Shown here: positions 1 through 12,640 of the stretch, in pieces
How the letters are laid out: every line of letters begins with the position of its first letter
How positions within the stretch are numbered: position 1 is the stretch's first letter
Source: Aquilaria yunnanensis
Taxonomy: Eukaryota > Streptophyta > Magnoliopsida > Malvales > Thymelaeaceae
NCBI GenBank assembly: GCA_039654915.1
Contig: CM077596.1
Span: 69,007,751-69,071,750, forward strand
Direction of reading: 5' to 3'
DNA: 64,000 bases
Program-made: the position numbers and the translations under genes
The notes under the pieces: model-generated
The model's database searches: none
Seen by the model: the letters and a program-made list of their open reading frames with translations, nothing else
Told to the model about the DNA's origin: nothing

Positions 1-262
1 GGAGGGGAGACACGGACTCGAGGAGGAGATCCGGCGTCGGGCGCAGGCGGCGAGGCACGGAGGCGAGGAGATGGGGACACGAGGCAAGGCAAGGAGGCGA
101 GACGTGGACACGAGGAGGAGATTCGGCGTCGGGCGCAGGTGGCAAGGCATGGAGGCGAGGAGACGGGGACACCAGGCGGGGTGAGGAGGTGAAACGCGGA
201 CGCGAGGAGGAGATCCGGCATCGGGCACAGGTGACGAGGTACGGAGGTTGAGGCGACGATGC
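1..262. repeat. 92-bp GC-rich minisatellite, about 2.8 visible copies
   Basis: Copies begin near 7, 99 and 191, a constant 92-bp step, each starting GAGACRYGGAC or GAAACGCGGAC and carrying CGAGGAGGAGAT and CGGGCGCAGG-like blocks. Copies differ by scattered substitutions. The array may continue to the left of the window. It lies inside the Mutator-like element and is much richer in G and C than the flanking DNA. Confidence 0.75.
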
Positions 263-703
263 GGCAGAGAGGGAGGAAAAGGAGGAGAAGCATACAAGCG
301 AAAAAAAAGGAGACGAAGCGGCAAAGAGCGATAGGAGCGGCGGGGCGGCGGCAAGTGCTGGCGGCGACACTCGTTGAGAAGAGAAGATTAAAGAAGATTA
401 GGTTAATTAGCCCTTTAAGTCCCTAAAGTTATATATTTTGTTAATTCTAGTATAAGATTTATTATACTCCCAGTTTTATTATTTATTGTCATGAAAGAGT
501 ATGCCACGTGGCATTGTGGGACCAAGCAGGGGGTATTAAGTGCCACCTACGCATTTTCCGTTAGAAATAGTGCCTGAAATAACGGATGGGACTCAAATTG
601 GATACGTTGCTCGAGTTAAGGGACTCTAATAGTCACTTTTAGAGTTAAGGGACCACTTTAGAACAAACCAAATAGTTGAGGGACCAAATTTAGATTTTAC
701 CCC
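1..703. mobile_element. Right end of a long-TIR Mutator-like element, cut by the window edge
   Basis: Bases about 400-703 match, block by block, the right terminal repeat of the complete element at 62148-63504: both run through a 'protein-free' AT-rich stretch, then GCCACGTGGC-like and GTTAAGGGACCAC motifs, and end in GGATTTTACCC or GATTTTACCCC. The left end lies outside the window, so length and target duplication cannot be checked. The interior (1-360) is GC- and purine-rich and unlike its surroundings, which suggests captured host sequence, as in Pack-MULEs. The class name is an inference from the long terminal repeats and the sibling copy. Confidence 0.6.
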
Positions 704-1780
704 ATCAACATGTGTCATAAGAATCTTTCCGTCCTTTTTCTTTTGGTGGGGTGGAGGTATTCAAAATTACAAACGTGTTCATTTCGGCTTTTTTGAAGTG
801 CGGTTTTAGCCCTGGAAGACTGCTTCTCCTTTTTGCCCCATTTTGCCGATTCTCCACTTCCAGCTATTTCTGACATATCAGAACAAAGTCAAACTTAACG
901 TTCTTAATGCTTTCACTTTCTAGTTGCTTCAAACAAATCGGAAACTGCGCTGCAAAAAATCAAACCCCCCTGAAGATTACATAAAATTTCAATTATTCCT
1001 TCCTTGTCTTTGAAACATACATTTGCCCCCTTCGATTCCTAAGGCGGTTGAATTCATATGGTGCGGCCTTAAAAAATCTCCAGTTCCCCATTTCTCATGT
1101 ACGCGCAGACTTACCATTTGCACGGTCAACAAATGAAAACGTACCAGTCAATAAAACATGTGGGACACTAATCTCATGCATTGCACGCAAGTCTTACCAT
1201 TTGCACCGTCAACAAATAAAATAAAACGTACCAGTGAACCGGGAGAAGTAGTATTGAGTTTCAAAATATGATACTACTAGTCTTTAACCTCGAGAGGCCT
1301 TCCATTATTATAGCCTTGTAAATTACACGAACCATAGAAATGCCAAAACCTGTATGTATTACCCATTCAAGGTTCCAAATTTAGGATCTTACTACTTATC
1401 ATCAAAGAAACAATTTAAAGAAGTCGTATAGCCCTGCTAAATCCACTCCCTCGTTCAATAAACAGGGAGAAAGAAAAGCCAAAACTTCATTTATCAATCA
1501 CATAAATTATACATACGTCTACAAATACACGAGGTTACAAGAACATCAACGTACTCTCAACTCTTAACACACCATACTGCCTTTCATCTTTGTGACAGAA
1601 CACCAGCAAACATGAAACATCAACCCAGTGATACGATATAAGCTCAGTCCCTATGTCCCATTCTCCACAATTTAATTTTTTACACCTATACTCTTGAACC
1701 AAAATGAAAGAATACCCGAAAGCCATAAAAAAAGTAAAAATGTTGTAAGGCAACTTGGTTGTTTCTCTTAACTTTAAATG
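704..1780. other. Intergenic and kinase 3' UTR; short direct duplication
   Basis: No coding pattern is seen. A roughly 83-bp direct duplication covers about 1105-1240: the block with CTTACCATTTGCAC and GTCAACAAAT followed by AACGTACCAGT occurs near 1109 and again near 1192. The part next to 1780 is probably the 3' UTR of the minus-strand kinase gene; its end cannot be placed. Confidence 0.5.
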
Positions 1781-4700
1781 CTACCGCTGTCTTGTATTGG
1801 AGGTACGTATTGTCACACCATGCAAAAATTTTGTGTACCCAAGAAAGCTAAGCTTTCCATCCGTTCTTCTTATCCAATCGTTCAGCAATGAGTGAGCTGG
1901 GGCGCCAAGATTCAACTCCTGTGCAAGAGAGATAGAGAGAATGGAAAGAGATCCACACCATAAGAAGTCGAACAGATGACACATGATATGTCTCAAATAT
2001 ATGTTCATACCAATGCTAGTTCTTCTACTGAGATGATCCGATTTCCTTCCTCCTCGAAACACTCGTATGCCCTGGTTGCAATATCCTCCCATTCATCAAG
2101 AGCCTCAAGCTGATACACACTGATTGCAGCAGCACAGAACTCTTTAAAATCCATTTTCTTGTATGAAAGTGCTTCCATCTTTACATAAAAACAAAAGAGA
2201 AAAAACCGTGAACTTTCAGTGAGATCAGCAACAGATTGACTGCCATGTACTTGCAAGTGTAGAAAACCTCTGATTATTTTCAAAATAAGGAACAAATCTA
2301 TGCTATTTTCTTAAATTCAGCCAGATGAAACTTATGATTTTTGAAGATCACTTTTTTCTTTTCTAGGACACACCATGCTTGACAAAAATATGATTTTGTT
2401 CAGCAAAGTGACCCACAAATCCTCCAGAGACAGATGAAACAGAGAACTAACAATATGATCGCACTCAAAAAGAATATGTTCTCACCACACTTAAAACGTC
2501 AATAACTCGTGATTCCTTCATGGCCTCAGTTGCATTTCTTGTTAAAGCCTGCATTAATTCCCATTTAACCACAATCATGAAACAACCTCTGCAATGTACC
2601 ATCAAGTTATTAAACTTGCATAAAGAGAATGGATAATAAGCACTAACCACTTTAAAATTATTCAGGGAAACACAACCATCTTTTGGTTCCAGAAGTGCAA
2701 ACTGTCCTCTAAGATATACAAGCTCATCCTCTGGTAAAGCTTTTGAGAGAGCCTGCAGCCACACGATAGAGAAACACATGATATTGCAGAGGGAAAAGAC
2801 GCGAACACAATATAGCTGTTTACCCTTTTCTGAGCACTAGTAAACAAGTGAACACCAATGTATTGTTTTACAACCAAAGAAACTACCTTAAGTGTAGCTC
2901 GTTTAAAAGGTGATGCACGTATGTATGATTTGACCAATTTGTAGATCAGAATATCCAAAGGCACATGGTCGGTCTTATCTCTTAGCCATGGGTGAGCTGC
3001 AAATACATTAGATAAGCTACAGCTAGCATTCTTGATCCCTTCAAAAAGCTTCTAGACATAGTTGAACCTCATTGAGATACCAAGCAAGTTTTGTAGCAAT
3101 TGCTCATGCATCAGACCATAACAGAACTACTTCAGAACCATGTAATAACTTACATAAAGCTCGGGCAGCAGACATTCTTTTCCTGTGGTCCTTGTTCAGA
3201 AGCCTTTTCACAAAATCTTTGGCTTCTGGTGATACACCAGGCCAAGGTGAATCATTAAAGTTGGGATTAGCTCTGAGAACAGAGCGAAAAATTCCTGATT
3301 CAGTTCTGGCCCAGAAAGGCCTGCTTCCACATAACAATATGTAGGTTATGACACCAATGCTCCACATATCAGCTTCAAGACTGTAGGACCTATGGAGTAC
3401 TTCTGGTGCAACATAGTATGCACTGCCAACAATGTCACTGAGCCGTTGATCTGCAATAGTGACAAAACTCAACTTTCTCCTCAAATCAGAAAGTGGTCAA
3501 TTATGTACTGCGAACAAAAAAATGAGGACTACTTTGTACTTGAAATGCAGGCGAGAGATGCAAATGCAGTATGGCGATGGTAAAACACAACAAATCATGT
3601 GACTGACTGATAAATTATGTCAATAATAAATTCTTGAGAACTACAATAGCTTACTTTATCACAAAAGACCACTTTCTGGTTCTGTGATTCAGAAATGCTT
3701 CTTTAACTATAAGTTACATCCCAGCCTACCAGTATATTTCGCTACATTCTCCAAACAACAGGAGGTCCAATAATAACAGACCCAGCTCGACCCATTGATG
3801 GAGGGGACACAACCCTGGGGAGGGGCTAGAGAGGGACAGAGAGGATCATAGCTCATCTCTATTTAAGGAAGCTTTCAGGGATAAGCACCACATACATGCT
3901 AGCCGCAATGAATAGTACCTAGATAACATAACAAAATTACCTGGCTTAACAAAATCAGATAAGCCAAAGTCAATGATCTTCATTGGAGCGTTTTCTTCTC
4001 TTGTTTTGAACAGAAAATTCTGCACACCAGTAAATTGAAATTTATTCATATGCAAAACAAACATCAAGCATAAAAGAAAAAATGAACAGGTACTAGCGCT
4101 GCATGGTGGGTTTGGAGGGGTGGGGAGAGTGCACCCCCTCAGCCATACCTCCGGCTTTAAATCACGATGAACAACTCCTTGTAGATGACAAAAAGCAACC
4201 ACACTTAAAATCTGAAGAACTATACTTTTGGCATCTTCCTCAGAATATCTACCCCCTCTGAAAATAAAGGAGTAATAAGAACAACTTGATACCTAAACTG
4301 AAAATTAAAACATCATAACTACGCTTAAGTCCAAATGAATTCCATTAGTACCTTGATAAAATTCTATCAAGCAGTTCTCCACCTTCACACAATCTGGAAA
4401 GAAAATATCCACAAATTCATCAGATGCAACTTACAAATCTGTAATCATCCAGGGAAAACTAACAGCATTTCTAGGCGCAGTGCTCTGCTAACAAAAATCA
4501 TGAATGGATTTTCACCATCTTTGTATGTTCAGCAATTTTGATTAAATCATGTCTAACATTCAAGAAAATAAAGTAGATCCGAAGGCCAATTTCGACCCTC
4601 ATCCCTTCTCTTTTCTTTTTCTTTCTTTTTTTTTTTTTTTGTCTTTTTTTTTTAAGAGGAAACAATGCTCACTTCTTCTACCTAACCTTTACTGGAGGAC

Positions 4701-5779
4701 GCTAAAATTTCTATAGAATGGGAAAGGGATACATACTCCATAATGATGTATACATTATTCGCATCCTCAAAAGCATCATGAATTTTGATCATATGCTTAT
4801 GGCCTGATAAAGCTTTCAATATTTTCACCTCCCTCCGAACATCTTCAATTGCTATTGCTGTGGTCATCTGCAAGTGAAAATATCATTAAAGCTCCTCAGG
4901 TAGATGTAGATAGGTCGACCACACAAAACGGAAAATGTGAGACCAGAGTTGTAAGCATTAGCTAAATCGTCACTGCAATCGTAATAATCTCAAGAAACAT
5001 AATTCTGTAGCATGACATTAACAACATCCATTTGGAAAATCATCACTGCTCTGCAAAGCACGGGGTAGACTAAACAAATTGATTTCTGTGGCCTTAAAAG
5101 CCGAACACAGACCAGCTTCGGATGCTTCCTATGACATAGACACAAAACAGCCAATTTTTTAATACTTCAGATTATCAATTACCTTCTTTGTTGGTATAAA
5201 CAAGAACAAAGGGATTAACAGACTGAAACTCATATTACTACGAGGATTACATTCTTGTGCAAAAAAGGAACTAAATTCCAGTAAGAGACCCACCTTTGCT
5301 TTGGAAATGATCTTGACTGCTACAGACTGACCCTTGAGCTCACCCTTCTTTCCCTTGGCCCAGCACGTATGACCAAAATGGCCTCTTCCCACCTCCTTCC
5401 CCAACTCAAACTTGGCCCCAAAATTTTTCCCATAACCAAAATTTTTATCTAGCTCAGTCGTCTCCGCTTCCTCGAGAATCGTCCCCTCCCTGGGTGACGC
5501 TTCCTTAGTGGCGCCACGCCGGCGCATGATCGCGGCCATGATGGGCTTAGCCGGCGACGGGGGAGGCAGGGGCCATTTGAACTTCCGCCCAGGCGTCCGG
5601 GCAGGGGATGGGGACGGCGCGACGCCCTGCGGCAGCGGGCTGGCGAAAGGACTGACGCCATAAGAGTTGCTGAAGGAAGACGGCGGCGCATCGGCCGAGG
5701 AAGAAGGTTGGTGCGAGGGCGGAGCAGCTGAGGCGTCATTGTCGACGGCGGAGATGTTCTTGCTGCAGCAATGGCCCAT
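1781..5779 (-). CDS. CRK: CDPK-related protein kinase (CRK family), 11 exons
   Basis: A serine/threonine kinase of the plant CDPK-related family, which resembles calcium-dependent kinases but has degenerate EF-hands. Exons on the minus strand: 5779-5294, 4867-4737, 4393-4352, 4257-4149, 4019-3941, 3450-3154, 2996-2887, 2752-2648, 2548-2486, 2178-2011, 1918-1781; they sum to 1728 nt (575 aa) with every phase agreeing. The protein starts MGHCCSK, so N-myristoylation at Gly2 and palmitoylation at Cys4/Cys5 are expected, pointing to membranes. A Ser/Pro-rich leader of about 120 residues follows, then the kinase domain: GRGHFG loop, VAVK lysine, HRDLKPEN catalytic loop, DFG, and [11 protein letters not shown] in the activation segment. 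The C-terminal third carries EF-hand remnants without full calcium-binding loops. The start is fixed by the MG-CC motif. Length matches the family. Which CRK paralogue it is cannot be told. Confidence 0.95.
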
Positions 5780-7975
5780 CGCTGGGCGCAGATGAGTCGC
5801 GTTGACTGATCGGTCAAAGTGGGAGCATCAACCGGCGGTGATCTTGCGTCGGTAGACTCTATCGAATTGGACTAGCAGCGAACTGGTCGCCCTACCAGCG
5901 AACCAACTAAATAGAGAGAGGAGAAAATAAAGAGGAAGGTGATCGATGTTGAAAAATGTCGCCACAAGTGAAATTTCTGTGATTTTGAAAAGTTGGAAAA
6001 CGAAATGTTGACCAGCGTGATATAAATACCCAAACTGACATTATTTAATCTTTCCTTCTTCCTTCCATCGAAAAAAAAAAAAAAATCCCTCCCCTTCTTA
6101 ATTTCTTTTTTCCCCCCTTCCTTCCTTCCTTGGAAATCTTCAATTGAGTGACGCGATAATAAGCGATATCTTTTCTAATCTAAGGTTAGAAAAGTTAACA
6201 AAAATACATACTCACCTCTTACACCTTTTCAATTTTACTTTGTAGTTTGTCTTATTGTTAAATCCCATATACGACTTTATTATGTAATGTAACTAATCAA
6301 ACTATTTCACTGGTACTGTAAATAAATATTTTCTTAATTTTGCATGGTAATCGGAACCAAGCCTATTGACTCAATCAAATTGGAAAATTGGAGATTACAT
6401 ATACACAAATTCCAGTTAGGAATTGGTGAAATATCGGTCAAATATTTTTAAATTTTAAAACGAATTTTATCTTCATTTCATCATCACAATGTTTTGCCAA
6501 CTTTCAGTGTAATACTAGGCAGAACTTAGAAGTCGTGCGGTGCAGTGGCAATTTGTTATCCCGGGTTAATTGTGAGGAAGCAAAAGTTTGGGGACAATGA
6601 AGCTAAAGACTTTTAAATTTTGATGTTCAATTATCAAAAATTTAAAGACCAGAAAAGTAAGACACAATATTTGAGAGAATATTTTGTTTGGCCTGGGCAT
6701 CTTTTCTTTTTTATAAGGATAATCAAAAGTATGTGTGCATCATTTGTACATGTATAAAGTTAGGAGGTGCTGATCCAGAAGGCTATCAAACTTGTATAAT
6801 TTATATGGTATGAGAAGTTTAATGGAGACAGAATTTAAATCTTTAATCTCTAATATAGTATCATAAACCTCAACCAATTATTCTGAAGCTTCAAGACAAG
6901 TTGGAAATTTTTTAAGGCAACCTTATTTTATTATTTGTAGCCAAATTTTATTTATTGTGCATCTACAATACTAATCAGTAGTTCAATACATAATTAGTGT
7001 ACCAAAAAAATCAATACATAATTAGAATACATGCATAATATTCAGTATTTCTTCCAAAATATTCATTGTTTTTAAGTGTATTAAGAGATTGAACCAATTA
7101 AAATATGGATACAAAATACTAACAATTCGAACTTTTGATTTTCATTTTTGTGCATAGAAATATTTACAACTTAACGGTTATATGTATTATTAAAAAAGGA
7201 AATAAAAAGGCAAACGATATATCTCGTACTGAGATGAGTGTCGGGAGGACCAAATATATTTGTTTTGATTTGGAGAGATGATTGGAATGAAGGATGGCTC
7301 AAAAAATCTGACTCAAAATGTATCCATCCATTAGTAACCTTTCAACTCCTTTTCCAAGGAAAAAAATGCGCTTTGCACAGGCATACTAGAAAAAGGGGGC
7401 AAATTGCGTGGTCAATTCTTAACCTTATTATCATTTTATTTTGACGCCCAACCTATTAAATATTTTATTTTGGTCATAAATTTATTAAAAAATATTTTAT
7501 ATTATTCCTAAATTCGCTAAAACCATCTTGTTTTGGTCTTTATTAGATGAAATTTTTTAACTTAGACTAATTTTATGATCTCAGCTTTCTAGATTGCAAT
7601 TTAAATTATAGATAACTATCTCCTAATAAATATTAATCTTCACAATAATTTGTCAATAGTTAATGAATAATTTAAATCATCAATTTATATTCTCTGTAAA
7701 TTGGATATATTCCATTCAGAAATGAAAACTATTGGTACAAATGGTCTATTAACCGATGTTTAAATTTACTGAAAATATTCTGCACAATATTTTGAGTTTG
7801 AGCTTCAAAATTTTGTGTTATAAAGTTACTTTAAGTTAACCGAATCCATCTAGTGATGGACCCAAATAAAATAATTTTAATAGGTTTATGATAAAAATAG
7901 AACAATCAATTGGTTAAGCTACAAAATAGAAAGACAATTAAAGTTCATAGGCTATTTGTGAAGTTTACCAAGAAA
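5780..7975. other. Kinase promoter side and AT-rich intergenic DNA
   Basis: The first 200 bases should hold the 5' UTR and core promoter of the minus-strand kinase gene. Poly-A and pyrimidine tracts lie at 6070-6130. The rest is AT-rich with many stops in all frames. I see no gene and no clean transposon ends. Confidence 0.5.
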
Positions 7976-10013
7976 TTGAGGCCTAGAGTAAATGGCTCAA
8001 TTGAATCAATTGTCCCTAAACTATGGGTCTTGTTGATATTTGACCCTCAAAGTATCAAATATTGCATAATCATTCATGATTTACACAAAAATAAATGCCT
8101 AAATTGTTAAAGTGAATCAATTGTCTCGCAACTATAGCCTATGGTTGTATTAACATTTGACCCTCAAACTATCAAATATTGCATAATCATTCTTAATTTA
8201 CCTATTGTTGTAGATTTTAATCCCTAACCAGCAAGTGCACGATAAACGTATAGATGGGGTAAGTGAGTATCGTTTCCACGAAGATTGATCGATTTACTTG
8301 TCAAGTACCACAACTTTAAGTTAACTCTAGCTAAACAATTAAAGTTGGATGAAAATGTAGATAAATTAAACAAGTGACTAAATCTTAACTAAGTGGAATC
8401 CTATTAACTTATAATGCAAGAATGTACTGTAAAATTGTAGTTTTTACCAAATTATAAAAAACCACTTCCTATGGGTTCACTACCTGTCTTGATTAGTTGG
8501 TGAGCTCAAGTGAGTTAATTAGTCTCTAATACATGTTGGTAAAATTACTTAATTGAATTCTTACTTTTCCAAGTAAAAGAATTACTCTTTATATCCTAAA
8601 CTTAATAAGGATTTCCATCAAATTACAAGCTTAGAAAAAGGTATTAGAACTCAATTTACCTTTAGCTAATAACTTAAACCTATTTCCCAACAAGCCCATA
8701 ACTATTAAATTCTTCTCCTTGGTCTAATAGCTTTTAATCTTTTCTAAAAGTTTGGAGGCAATTTATAGTGCAACTAAATGTGGCCATCAATTAGCTAACA
8801 TAATATTAAAATCAAGAGAAAAATAAACATACATTTAGTAGAACACTAACATCATATAACTATAAACTCATTCAACATAATCAATCAAAGTAGCTACGTC
8901 CATAGAAAGTGTTAAGAAAAAAATACTCCATAACTAAATAAAACATAACCATAAAAATAAACATCATAACATCCATGATAAACTATAAGGAAGATGAAAT
9001 AATAAACCTAATATGACTAGAAGCTTGTCTCCAAGGTCTTCAAGCAAGTTCCTTTGAGTACTCAAAGCAATCTCCAAGATAGCTCAAATGGTGGCCAAGA
9101 AAAACCCATAAAACTCACAATGGTGGCTATGAAAACCTAGTTCTAAAAATGAGAAGATGAAGATGAAGTATATTTCCCTTTTTTAGCTAGGCTCCAGGTT
9201 TTTCTACTATTGAAGATGTCATTTTCACTCTACCTACCAAATTGGATAAAAACTTTTAGCTAATAGGAAGCTTAGGTTTAAAATTGAGGTGGGGGACTAT
9301 TGTTTCTAGGCACAAGGGTGCTGAGGTGCCCAGAAAGGTCATTTAGAGCGCCCAGAGCTTGATAGGCACCAGACAAGGCTTTGACACTAGTGCTGAAGCG
9401 CCTAAGACACGATTTCAGCACTTAGGATGTTTAAACATTGGTGTTGCAGCCCCAATGAATTGTTATTCCAAATTCTTCATTTTCACCTCACTTGCTTCCG
9501 ATCTAATCCGGCTCTTCGGCTCTCTTCTCCATCCTACAAAATGAAAGTTCAAAGTGAGGAACAACAGAAAATGTAGTATGGTGATGTAGAAAAATGGGCT
9601 AAAAAAAGCTTTAAAAAATCAACAATTTTAACTACATAAAATGTCATCTATCACCTATAAGGAAGGTTAAAGTAAATGACTCAATCGAATTAGTTGTCCC
9701 TCAACTATGGGTCCTGTTAACATTTAACTCTCAAACTATCAGATATTGCATAACCACTCATAATTTTTTTACTTAGAGGAAAGTCTAATTAATGGCTCAA
9801 CTAAATCAATTTGTCTCATCATCTATGGTCCTATTAACATTTGACCTTCGAACTATCAAATAATTCATAATAATTCTCAATTTACTTGAATTAAAGGTCC
9901 AAAATAAATGGTTCAAAGAAATTAATTGTCCTTGAAATAGGTTTTTTTTTTTTTTGACATTTAACCTTTAAACAATCAAACATTGCATAATCATTCTTAA
10001 TTTTGTGAAAAAT
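7976..10013. repeat. Degenerate tandem repeat, about 115-bp unit, 5 copies, split by an insertion
   Basis: Units start near 7990, 8110, 9672, 9791 and 9906. Each contains AATGGCTCAA-like, CAATTGTCCC-like, ATTTGACCCTCAAACTATC-like and ATTGCATAATCATTC-like blocks in the same order. Between units two and three lies the solo LTR 8206-9653. When that insert is removed the array reads through with normal spacing. Identity between units is moderate, so the array is old. Confidence 0.75.
8206..9653. mobile_element. Probable solo LTR, 1448 bp, with 5-bp target duplication
   Basis: The element begins TGTTGTAGATTTTAATCCC and ends CTATCA, the TG...CA ends of an LTR. It is flanked by the perfect 5-bp duplication CCTAT (8201-8205 and 9654-9658). 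It sits in the middle of a tandem array whose units are continuous across the empty site. The sequence just inside the left end (CAAGTGCACGATAAACGTA and the GTGAGTATCGTTTCCACG block) resembles high-copy plant LTR sequences I know. No gag, pol, primer-binding site or second LTR is present, so recombination between two LTRs is the simplest origin. Confidence 0.75.
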
Positions 10014-10538
10014 GTTTTGATTTTAAGGCACTTTAAACTTTAACATATTATTAGTTATATGAAGTGTTAATAGTAAGATGGTAGGTGAAGATAAGGGCGA
10101 AAAAAATCAAAAACCAAATTCTGACCATACTTAAGTTGAAAATATTAAGTTTCGGTCAGTTTTATGTGAAAAAAAACGTAAGTTGAGTTGACCCAACCTG
10201 AACTAAATTCTAATGACCAGATTACAAATGAACCCAAATAACCTGACTAGACTTGTAATTTACATTAGTCCCAATCCAATTCTACAATTAACTACATCTC
10301 ATATTAGTACTCAATAGGCCCATGTGCGTGTACACCTTAAGTCCACAACCCTAACACTAGACATGCACACACAACTTGCTCCTTTGATCATCTTCTTCCT
10401 TGATGGTTAACACAAACCTAACCCTCACCAACAACCTCCTCACAAATTGACTTAGCTACAAATGACAAATATGATAGGCTCTTAGAAGGCTTTGATACCT
10501 TCCATTTTCTTCATGCTATCACTTTTGGTCAGACAAAC
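10014..10538. other. Unclassified repeat-derived DNA
   Basis: No gene is seen. Bases 10100-10330 resemble the stretch near 50320-50600, sharing 'AATATTAAGTT', 'GGTCAG' and 'CCCAACC' blocks in the same order, so this is probably a worn dispersed repeat whose ends I cannot define. Confidence 0.35.
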
Positions 10539-10541
10539 TCA

Positions 10542-11468
10542 CATTACAAGAGAAAAAATAAATTAGAGATTGAAAAAACAGTCGCTGTCAGTTGCTAACT
10601 GTGACTAACTAGCAATTGAATTGTTCAGTGGCAAAATCATTAGTCACTAGTAATTAGCGACTGGATACGTCAGTCGCTAGAATTTTGAACTTTATTAAAA
10701 TAGCAACTGAAAGTTCAGTCGTTAATACATTTAATTCAATCGCTAGCCATTTTTAAATTTAGTTGCTAAGCCTATCATTTCGGTCATTAATTATTAAACT
10801 AAATTCAAGTTTTTGTTCTGATTTTTTGAATTAATGATATATTTTATATAACGTTATGTATATTTTAAGTGTGTGTGTGTATAAATATATTATCACAACC
10901 AAAACATCTTTAACATCTTCATCTTCTAAATTTTTGACTTTACCCATGGTATCAACTATTGAAAAAGAAGTATTATCTCATTGTGTAACAACTTCACTGA
11001 TTACATTAAGATCAACCACAGATTCGATTTTCTCAATGGTAGCACTTTAAGGACAACCGGGTAGTAAGGCTTGGGCAACGAGGGTAGTGGCGACTCTCGG
11101 AGGTGCAGACAGAATGCAGCGATGACACCTGGAGGTTAACTGAAACAATAAGAGAAATAGAGAAGGAAAAATGAGAAACTATGAGAAAAATAGAAAAGGA
11201 AGAAGGAGAAACAATAAAGAGAAAATGGGAAATGAGAGACCGAAGCTGAAGGTTTTCATTTGATTTAGCAATTGAAATAGCGACTGAAGTAAATTAGCAA
11301 CTGAATAGTGACTGATTTTCAAAAATATTATAAAATATGCAACTAACTAGCGACTGAAATATCAGTCGCAATAATTTCCATGACCCACAAGCTGCAACTG
11401 ACCAACGACTAAACTAACTAACGAGAAGTCGCTAGTTTTAGTTGCTCAATCTCTTCCCTCTTATAGTG
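10542..11468. mobile_element. Non-autonomous CACTA-type (En/Spm-like) element, 927 bp
   Basis: Left end CATTACAAGAG and right end CTCTTATAGTG are inverted repeats matching at 9 of 11 bases, the right end giving the classic CACTATAAGAG. A perfect 3-bp duplication TCA flanks it (10539-10541 and 11469-11471), as expected for this superfamily. The first 200 and last 200 bases are packed with short copies of TAGCGACTGA and TCAGTCGCTA in both orientations, the subterminal transposase-binding repeats typical of CACTA elements. No transposase is encoded; the interior is AT-rich with one purine-rich block near 11140-11250. Confidence 0.88.
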
Positions 11469-11471
11469 TCA

Positions 11472-12640
11472 GTCTCATTGCTTTAGCTCGTCGACTTCCC
11501 AATCTCTAAAGTAAAACTAACACCGAGCTTGTCCTTCTAATTCCCGAATTGATTAAATTATCCTAAATCAATATATAAGTCTTGGTTTTTTTTTGGCAAA
11601 AAGTATGCATTTCATAAGTGACCAATATACAAAACTATAATCTTCTTCGATTCTCCGTTTCTTAGGCGACGTTGGCAGCGTTTGGCCTATCGGTGAACGG
11701 CGTCTGGCAGTGGGCTCAGTGACTTGAGCGGCAGATGAGCCTCGATCCTCCTCCAATTCGGTGTGGATGGTGGCGATAGGGATGCTTAGGCGGGGTAACA
11801 CGCCGTCAAAGAGCAGGGACGACTAGCAACAGTGCTTGGCTGGAGGTTAGAGACTCACATTGGACAACAGAGGGAAACAGGAGTGGCGATTGGTCTTGGA
11901 GGAAAGGTTAGGGTTTTTAGGGATAAGGGAGGAGAAACAGGGGCTCAAACCTGCAGTTTTCCCTTTTTTGAGACTAAAGCTTAGGGTTTCGCTTTTTTCT
12001 ATCTTTTCTCGAAATTAGGACTCTTATTTATGCTAGTGGGGGCATTAAATCCCATTAATTAGGTTTTCCATGTTAAATTTTTTCCAAGTTTAGTTTGAAC
12101 AGGTTTACACCTAATTTGGTCAAATACCAGTTTTACTCCCCTATCTCTCACAGCTTATTGATCTGGTATCCGGGTTTTCACGAAATTGCAATTTGGCACA
12201 AATTTTGTCTAATTTGTCAAATTAGTCTTAAACTTTGCAAAAACCACCGGATTTTCCTAAAATTTCTGGATTTTGTCAAATTTACCCAAAACTTCCCAAT
12301 TTCAACAAATTTACCTCAAATTTTCCAATTTTAACAAATTAACCTCATACTTTCAAATTTTGCTCAAAGCCTTCTAAAAATCCCTAGTTTCTTCCCAAAA
12401 TTTCCTTTTTGCCTAAATTGACCATACAAAACTCTTTGGACTCCAAATTAGTGCCTACACTAACTTAAGTCCTATTTCTACCCTAGATAAAAATTTTATA
12501 CTCCTGAAATTAGTAGCACATAAAAAGACCAAATTGCCCCCAAAATAAAATGTACCCTAAACTAATTTCCCTAACCTAGAACTAAAAAAAAGTTAGTACT
12601 CGGATAAAATTGGGTGTTAATAGTTTTTAATCCTCATGGG
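11472..12640. other. Unclassified repeat DNA, possibly an LTR remnant
   Basis: A GC-richer patch at 11650-11930 is followed by a C/A-biased stretch (12040-12640) with repeated 'CAAATTTACCxCAAA' and 'CCAATTT' phrases. The style resembles plant Ty3-type LTRs, but I found no paired ends or target duplication. No coding gene is supported. Confidence 0.35.

Noticed and set aside
1535..1753. 72-codon frame just downstream of the kinase stop
   Set aside because: It lies in the probable 3' UTR and has no relation to the kinase protein.
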